Shown: positions 22,936-26,375 of the stretch, one piece after another
Position numbering within the stretch: the stretch's first letter is position 1
Layout of the letters: every line of letters begins with the position of its first letter
The notes under the pieces: generated by a model
What the model saw: the letters and a program-made list of their open reading frames with translations, nothing else
What the model was told of the DNA's origin: nothing
Databases searched by the model: none
Made by a program: the position numbers and the translations under genes
Assembly (NCBI GenBank): GCA_030588935.1
Contig: JAUUWR010000002.1
Location: forward strand, 1 to 26,375
DNA from: a bacterium
GTDB lineage: Archaea; Nanobdellota; Nanobdellia; Pacearchaeales; GW2011-AR1
Length of the DNA: 26,375 nt
Reading direction: 5' to 3'

Positions 22936-23088
22936 TTAAATAATTTTTCCTTTGCTTTTCTTTATTATTCTCCTACCATGTCTACAAGACTTACATATGA
23001 TATTTCCATTAGAAATAAATTTACTACAGATAATACATCTATTGACTATTTTAATTCTTGGTGTAGTAATTCTAAATTTTCTTGCCAT
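22936..23088 (-). CDS. Small zinc-ribbon protein, 50 aa (transposon cargo)
   Basis: Two cysteine pairs (CIIC about residues 18-21 and CKSC about 32-35) with basic flanks (MARKFRITTPRIK, HGRRIIKKSKGK), a zinc-binding, probably nucleic-acid-binding peptide. The ATG follows directly on the stop of the winged-helix gene (TAAATG), with GAGGAG as ribosome binding site inside that gene's last codons. It resembles the 51-aa zinc peptide at 6429 in the CIIC[GS]K motif. Confidence 0.62.
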   Translation of the reverse strand: MARKFRITTPRIKIVNRCIICSKFISNGNIICKSCRHGRRIIKKSKGKII

Positions 23089-23283
23089 TTACTCCTCAAA
23101 AATTTTATTCTTGTTTCTTAAAAATTCTAAATGCCTTTTAATTATTTGTGGACTTCGTTGTATATGATAATATTCTTTTAATATCTTTCTTATTTCTCTA
23201 ATACTCATACTACGATTTTCCTCTTCCAAAATATTTATAATTTTTTCTTCAATTTCTTTATTAATTATCTTTTTTCTTGCCAT
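23089..23283 (-). CDS. Winged-helix-like small protein, 64 aa (transposon cargo)
   Basis: The sequence EIEEKIINILEEENRSMSIREIRKILKEYYHIQRSPQIIKRHLEFLRNKNKI has the helix-turn-helix rhythm of small winged-helix repressors, with the recognition helix probably at SPQIIKRHLEFL. Overlaps the 3' end of the upstream AbrB-like gene by 23 bp and abuts the zinc-ribbon gene. Likely regulates the transposon's own genes. Confidence 0.64.
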   Translation of the reverse strand: MARKKIINKEIEEKIINILEEENRSMSIREIRKILKEYYHIQRSPQIIKRHLEFLRNKNKIFEE

Positions 23284-23473
23284 CTTTTATTAAAAATCCT
23301 TGAAAGGATGTTTCCTCACCTTCTTGGATTATCCCCCATGTGAATATATCTTTTTTAGGATTAATTTGAAATCTGTTAACTATTTCAGAAGGAATTCTAA
23401 CACTAAGTTGTTTTCCATCGTCTATAATTGTTGATTCTATTTTAATTAAGATTTCTTTTCTGGTTTTTTCCAT
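23261..23473 (-). CDS. AbrB/MazE-like small protein, 70 aa (transposon cargo)
   Basis: The N-terminal half, IKIESTIIDDGKQLSVRIPSEIVNRFQINPKKDIFTWGI, follows the swapped-hairpin AbrB pattern (G-k-x-hydrophobic-IP-x-eiv..f.inp.kD). About 20 polar residues follow. Such proteins are DNA-binding antitoxins or repressors. Overlaps both neighbours (28 bp with the upstream ORF, 23 bp with the winged-helix gene), so the cluster is probably one transcript. Confidence 0.6.
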   Translation of the reverse strand: MEKTRKEILIKIESTIIDDGKQLSVRIPSEIVNRFQINPKKDIFTWGIIQEGEETSFQGFLIKDGKKKDN

Positions 23474-23624
23474 TTTTCAAAAGTATCTAAATTATCTTGA
23501 CAAAAAGCTATTAGAACCTTAAGAACATTATCAAACCCCCACTCCCCAGAGGGTAATGCTTTCATAGATTCTAATGTCTTTTTGCTCACACATTGAGTTG
23601 TTGTTTCATCATTACTCGCCATAT
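23446..23624 (-). CDS. Small unknown ORF with a -1 frameshift at an A7 run
   Basis: A TATA-like TTTATAAAG at about 23644-23653 predicts a leaderless start at ATG 23624. That frame (MASNDETTTQCVSKK) stops after 17 codons just past seven A residues (complement of 23577-23583). A -1 shift at the A7 run continues as KTLESMKALPSGEWG to a stop at 23446, giving about 64 residues. Alternatively translation starts at ATG 23595 in the second frame and gives 49 residues. The choice between mutation, recoding and internal start is open. Family not recognised. Confidence 0.45.
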
Positions 23625-23772
23625 ATAATTATATATTTCTTGCTTTATAAATTTTTACATTTCCTATATATTATATATTTTATATTAATTATATATAGTT
23701 TATAAACTTTACTATTCAGGACGAAGGAATGCAAACATTTATAAGGGTTAAATACATTATATTTTAGAGGAC

Positions 23773-23899
23773 GATGTAATGAATTATATTCATAACATCT
23801 TACTCGCCATGAGGTGGTGTCGGGGAGGATATAAGGAAAAAAATGCGGTATCACCTCAATCATAATCAAGAATAAATATAAAACTGCCCCGAAGGGCAG
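23773..23899 (+). ncRNA. Candidate structured RNA or DNA hairpin region before the transposase
   Basis: Three consecutive inverted repeats within 127 bases. GATGT-A-ATGAAT (23773-23784) pairs with ATTCAT-A-ACATC (23788-23799). TGAGGTG (23810-23816) pairs with CACCTCA (23852-23858), with further G-U-compatible pairs inside. CTGCCC (23884-23889) pairs with GGGCAG (23894-23899) around CGAA. The block is GC-richer than its surroundings. TATA-like sequences lie at about 23698-23708 and 23737-23745. The interval 23625-23912 has no supported gene. It could be an RNA leader, a separate RNA or binding sites for the transposase. Confidence 0.42.
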
Positions 23900-23912
23900 G
23901 TTATCCACGCAA

Positions 23913-24809
23913 ATGAATAACAAGAATAATAAACAAAACAAGTATAAAAAGATTTGTTGCCCAAAATGTAATAATCAAAATTATAAAAAAGATGGATTTA
24001 GAGGAACTCAAAACAGGGGCAAAATTCAAAGATACAAATGTAAAAAATGTTCTTATAGATTTGTTAAAGATGATGGATTTTTTAGAATGAGAAATCATCC
24101 AAAGAAGATTACTCTTTGCCTTGACTTATTTTATAAAGGAATATCAACAAGAGAAATCCAAACTCACTTACAAGCATTTTATCCTCATAATGCTCACAAT
24201 TCTAATATTTATAGATGGATTATAAAATATTCAAAAATGATTTCTAAATATACTGATAAGTTAAAACTCAAAGTTGGAAGAGAAATACAAATGGACGAGA
24301 TGGAATACAAAACCAAAGGAAAGAAAAGCTGGTTTATTGATAGCATAGATACTAAAACTAAATTTATAGTTAGTTCTGAATTTGTTAAAAAGAGAGAACA
24401 AGAAGAACTAAAAAAAGTTTTAACAAATATAAAAACAAAAACTAAAAAGCAAGTTGAGATAATCACAACTGATGGTTTAACTGCTTATAGAAATTTAGTC
24501 AAGAAAACTTATGGATATAGCAACAAATTGGGAAAATATAAAATAATCCATAATGTAGTTAATGCTTCTCAAGGCGAGGGGTTTAATCACCCTATCGAAA
24601 GATTACATAATTCAATAAGACACCGAACAAAAACATTTAGAGGTTTTGGAAGTTTAGAAAGTGCTAATTCAATTATGAAAGGCTATGTAATATTCTACAA
24701 CTTCATAAGAAAACATCAAGCAATAAAGAAATGTCCTTATGAAATTGCTACTGATATTAAATTGGAAAAACCTAATAAGTGGTTAGAACTAATCAGATTG
24801 AGTAGTTAA
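23913..24809 (+). CDS. DDE transposase with N-terminal zinc ribbon
   Basis: 298 residues. Zinc ribbon with cysteine pairs 16/19 and 43/46 (CPKC...CKKC), then a helix-turn-helix-like region (KGISTREIQTHLQ, about 75-90), then an RNase-H-fold catalytic core with D128 (MDEMEYK), D187 (TTDGLTAY) and E229 (IERLHNSIRHRTKTFRG). It cuts and joins the transposon ends in the surrounding inverted repeats. All catalytic residues are present and the frame is intact, so it is probably active. Relatives are IS6/IS240- and IS1-type archaeal transposases; exact family not resolved. Its last 4 bp overlap the convergent gene 24806-25228. Confidence 0.92.
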   Translation: MNNKNNKQNKYKKICCPKCNNQNYKKDGFRGTQNRGKIQRYKCKKCSYRFVKDDGFFRMRNHPKKITLCLDLFYKGISTREIQTHLQAFYPHNAHNSNIYRWIIKYSKMISKYTDKLKLKVGREIQMDEMEYKTKGKKSWFIDSIDTKTKFIVSSEFVKKREQEELKKVLTNIKTKTKKQVEIITTDGLTAYRNLVKKTYGYSNKLGKYKIIHNVVNASQGEGFNHPIERLHNSIRHRTKTFRGFGSLESANSIMKGYVIFYNFIRKHQAIKKCPYEIATDIKLEKPNKWLELIRLSS

Positions 24810-25228
24810 TGCTTTTTTCTTTTACTTCTTGCATTTAAGTAAGGGGTAACAATAGGAGTCAGACCAAGCGCTGTAAGAAACATTCCAGTTGCTGCAATTC
24901 CACCATCCATTGCTTGATAATCTTGATATTTTTCTCTACCTTTAAATACATCTGCAATCATATTAGGGTCATAAGAATCCCATTCTTGAAGTAAATTTCT
25001 ATAATGTTCTATGAGTTTAGTCCCATTAGGGTCAGAAACCTCGTTTAAAATTTTTATAGCTGGAAGACCTTCTAATTTTGAAAGTTCATCTTGAATTTCA
25101 TAAACTCTTGTAGGAAGACTTTGTTTAAGTTGGTTTGCTTTCCTTATATGATAATTTGATAATTTTAGACTCCCAGTTAGTGCTAATATTCCTGTTAAGA
25201 TTAATGTTAAACTTGTTCTTGTTTTCAT
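24806..25228 (-). CDS. Small membrane protein, 140 aa (transposon cargo)
   Basis: Two hydrophobic segments: an N-terminal signal-anchor-like helix (about residues 7-25, LTLILTGILALTGSL) and a C-terminal helix (about 108-130, GGIAATGMFLTALGLTPIVTPYL), with a helical soluble middle. Not recognised. It lies inside the terminal repeats, so it travels with the element. A TATA-like TTTAAAAAG near 25248-25256 (minus strand) is about 25 bp before the ATG. Confidence 0.68.
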   Translation of the reverse strand: MKTRTSLTLILTGILALTGSLKLSNYHIRKANQLKQSLPTRVYEIQDELSKLEGLPAIKILNEVSDPNGTKLIEHYRNLLQEWDSYDPNMIADVFKGREKYQDYQAMDGGIAATGMFLTALGLTPIVTPYLNARSKRKKH

Positions 25229-25312
25229 ATTATTACTAAAAATATAGCCTTTTTAAATCTTTCTACTTGTTACTACTATTTAATTATAATAAATATTAAA
25301 ACTATTTAATTT

Positions 25313-25336
25313 AACACCCTTTAATGCAACAATGCA
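25313..25336 (-). repeat. Right terminal inverted repeat, 24 bp
   Basis: Exact complement of 22839-22862. Confidence 0.88.
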
Positions 25337-25345
25337 CCCAATCCA
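25337..25345 (+). repeat. Right target-site duplication, CCCAATCCA
   Basis: Identical to 22830-22838, directly outside the right terminal repeat. Confidence 0.85.
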
Positions 25346-25381
25346 CGAGGCTTTGTACAATCTTGCACAACTAAAATTTAA

Positions 25382-25410
25382 TCAGAGCTCTTTTTATTTT
25401 AGGTTTTATC
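25382..25410 (-). promoter_or_regulatory. Orphan, decayed copy of the shared leader
   Basis: On the minus strand AAAGAGCTCTGATT resembles AAAGAGTTCTGATG of neighbouring leaders, but the GGG arm is replaced by A residues and no open frame follows before the transposon end at 25336. Its former gene is gone or was displaced. Confidence 0.4.
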
Positions 25411-25758
25411 TCAATAGTTTATGTTCCCAACTAATGTCTTTGTTGTATCTTTCACAACTAAATCCCTATCTGCCCGATATACTTCTCCCTTAGGATTCAT
25501 AAAAATTGATTGATTTGATTGAAGTACACAAGGAGCATCAAGCGCTTTCACTCTATTATGTCTTATTTCCTCGTCTATTTCTTCTTGAGTTATAATTTTC
25601 CATCCTTTTTTTCCTCTTATATATTTAGGAGGTCCTTGACTTTCTACTTTAGAAAAATAAGGCACACCCTGCCAATAATCTTTTATTGGTTTTATGGTTG
25701 TGAATATATGTGTTACAGTTATTGTAGCTAAGTTAGATTTTCTTGATTTTTTTTCCAT
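25411..25758 (-). CDS. Unknown protein, about 115 aa
   Basis: Not recognised. N-terminal KSNLATITVTHIFTTIKPIKDYWQG, a basic middle (KYIRGKKGWKIITQEEIDEEIRHNRV) and C-terminal strands. ATG 25758 is chosen; the upstream in-frame ATG lies within the leader. Monocistronic with its own leader and promoter. Confidence 0.65.
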   Translation of the reverse strand: MEKKSRKSNLATITVTHIFTTIKPIKDYWQGVPYFSKVESQGPPKYIRGKKGWKIITQEEIDEEIRHNRVKALDAPCVLQSNQSIFMNPKGEVYRADRDLVVKDTTKTLVGNINY

Positions 25759-25835
25759 CTTAATCATCCATCAGAACTCTTTCCCCACTGGGTAGTTTTA
25801 TTATGAATTTGGGGTTTTTAAGGGTTTTGATTTAT
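25759..25835 (-). promoter_or_regulatory. Promoter and shared short-type leader (gene 25758)
   Basis: TATA-like CCTTAAAAACC at about 25813-25823, predicted start near 25793, then CCC-agt-GGG and AAGAGTTCTGAT, 13 nt before the ATG. Confidence 0.63.
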
Positions 25836-25853
25836 GCTAGACTGGGCACTTAA

Positions 25854-26237
25854 TTAAACTCTAAGTATACTTAATAAACTACTTTTAGACCTTCTTCTTT
25901 CTTTTCTAAGTTCTTTTTTAAACTTTTTAATCTTAGGTTTATATCTTTTTTTATCTGATTCATATATTGAAACAGCTTTATCAAATAATTCTTTAACATT
26001 ATCTCCTTCTTCTTTAGGAAGATCTTCTAGAGCTACAGTAGCCATAATTGCCACTTCCCTGAAATACCAATCTACTTCTTCAAGTTTCTCACGTTTTCTT
26101 AATTTCTGGTGTGGTGATAATTTCCCTTCAAAAGATTTTCCATTATATGGATACTCTCCTTCATACTTAACAGTAACAGAATAATCTGTTTGATTTATCC
26201 ATCTTCCAGGCATTATTGCTGTAAATTTTCCTTCCAT
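25854..26237 (-). CDS. Unknown protein, 127 aa
   Basis: Not recognised. N-terminal beta-rich part (TAIMPGRWINQTDYSVTVKYEGEYPYNGKSFEGKLSP) and a very basic helical C-terminus (KKRYKPKIKKFKKELRKERRRSKSS), which may bind nucleic acid or an acidic surface. Its leader lies within the end of the upstream coding sequence, so it may be co-transcribed with it. Confidence 0.66.
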   Translation of the reverse strand: MEGKFTAIMPGRWINQTDYSVTVKYEGEYPYNGKSFEGKLSPHQKLRKREKLEEVDWYFREVAIMATVALEDLPKEEGDNVKELFDKAVSIYESDKKRYKPKIKKFKKELRKERRRSKSSLLSILRV

Positions 26238-26280
26238 TTTAAATTATTTTCAATCAGAACTCTCTTTCCGTTTTTTGGGT
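26238..26280 (-). promoter_or_regulatory. Shared short-type leader inside the upstream gene's 3' end (gene 26237)
   Basis: CCC-aaaaaac-GG then AGAGAGTTCTGATTG, 17 nt before the ATG. No clear TATA box is seen at the expected place. The same bases encode KRKESSD-stop of the upstream frame. Confidence 0.5.
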
Positions 26281-26375
26281 GATTGAGTTAATTGTACTAA
26301 ACCTTCTTCTAAAAACTCGGCGTCTTCATTTAATTCAGTTGCTTTTTGCCTTAAATTTTTAGCTTCTTCTTGAAG
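26250..26375 (-). CDS. C-terminal end of a helical protein, start beyond window
   Basis: 41 residues are visible (LQEEAKNLRQKATELNEDAE..., ending KRKESSD), with the heptad-like spacing of a coiled coil. The 5' end lies beyond 26375. Its final codons coincide with the leader element of the gene at 26237, so either the frame extends by chance through the leader or the gene acquired the element at its end. Confidence 0.5.
   Translation of the reverse strand, partial: LQEEAKNLRQKATELNEDAEFLEEGLVQLTQSPKKRKESSD

Larger units (their letters stand above)
22839..25336 (+). mobile_element. Complete 2498-bp transposon with cargo genes
   Basis: Bounded by perfect 24-bp inverted repeats (22839-22862, starting TGCATTGTTGCATTAAAGGG, and its complement at 25313-25336) and flanked by 9-bp direct repeats CCCAATCCA. 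Inside are a DDE transposase (23913-24809), four overlapping or abutting minus-strand small genes (22936-23624), a hairpin-rich stretch before the transposase and a small membrane protein gene (24806-25228). Intact ends, matching target duplication and an intact transposase point to a recent insertion. A 9-bp duplication and about 24-bp ends fit the IS1 family, while the transposase sequence also resembles IS6/IS240 relatives; family not settled. 22863-22935 holds nothing recognisable. Confidence 0.88.

Noticed and set aside
23645..23941. Minus-strand open frame of 98 codons opposite the transposase start
   Set aside because: Covers the palindromic region and has no promoter or recognisable protein; likely chance.
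25350..25370. TGTACA with TGCACA 4 bp later as a third copy of the shared element
   Set aside because: Spacing and second half differ from the other two, and no gene or TATA box follows in either direction.

Overview
The window looks like chromosomal DNA, or an integrated element, from a very AT-rich archaeon, most likely a DPANN lineage of the Woesearchaeota/Pacearchaeota kind. The evidence is three TrmB-type regulators, a double-domain Lrp/AsnC protein, archaeal TATA boxes about 25 bp before many start codons (apparently leaderless genes), a PrgI-VirB4 fusion ATPase and many small lineage-specific proteins. No rRNA, tRNA or CRISPR array was seen. The lineage is inferred, not proven. || Layout. 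1-2041 (minus strand): the N-terminal two thirds of a DNA methyltransferase, a vestigial TrmB C-terminus and an Lrp-like regulator. 2165-4375 (+): three unknown genes in a row. 4391-6279: a TrmB regulator diverging from a three-gene unit that includes an AbrB-fold protein. 6429-10712 (+): a compact type IV secretion-like operon made of a Zn-ribbon peptide, a VirB2-like pilin, a VirB6-like membrane protein and a PrgI-VirB4 ATPase with a PD-(D/E)XK-like C-terminal domain. This is the minimal composition of archaeal DNA-import (Ced/Ted-type) or conjugation machines. 10914-12302: a HemN/HemW-like radical SAM enzyme. 12360-14304: unknown proteins and a TPR protein. 14438-19520: two further TrmB genes among small unknown genes, a tandem pair of membrane proteins, and a GNAT/deoxyribosyltransferase-like pair. 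19544-26375: a run of small minus-strand genes, mostly with their own promoters, interrupted by a complete 2.5-kb transposon. || Three regulatory themes connect the genes. (1) Eleven otherwise unrelated genes share a short 5' untranslated leader. Nine have a small 5'-terminal CCC/GGG hairpin followed by AGTTCTGAT 12-17 nt before the start codon; two (5270 and 14304) have a longer variant. Two further copies have lost their gene. (2) Each TrmB gene diverges from a partner gene across an inverted repeat with TTGTTG half-sites, which lies only a few bases from the partner's TATA box. (3) The methyltransferase and the secretion-like operon share an upstream TGTACA-N6-TGTACA element at the same distance from a TATA box, suggesting co-regulation of DNA transfer and DNA modification. 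|| The transposon (22839-25336) has perfect 24-bp terminal inverted repeats and a 9-bp target duplication. It carries a DDE transposase, a possible structured leader, four overlapping or abutting minus-strand genes (AbrB-like, winged-helix, Zn-ribbon and a frameshifted small ORF) and a small membrane protein. A fragment of a related transposase C-terminus lies about 370 bp outside it.
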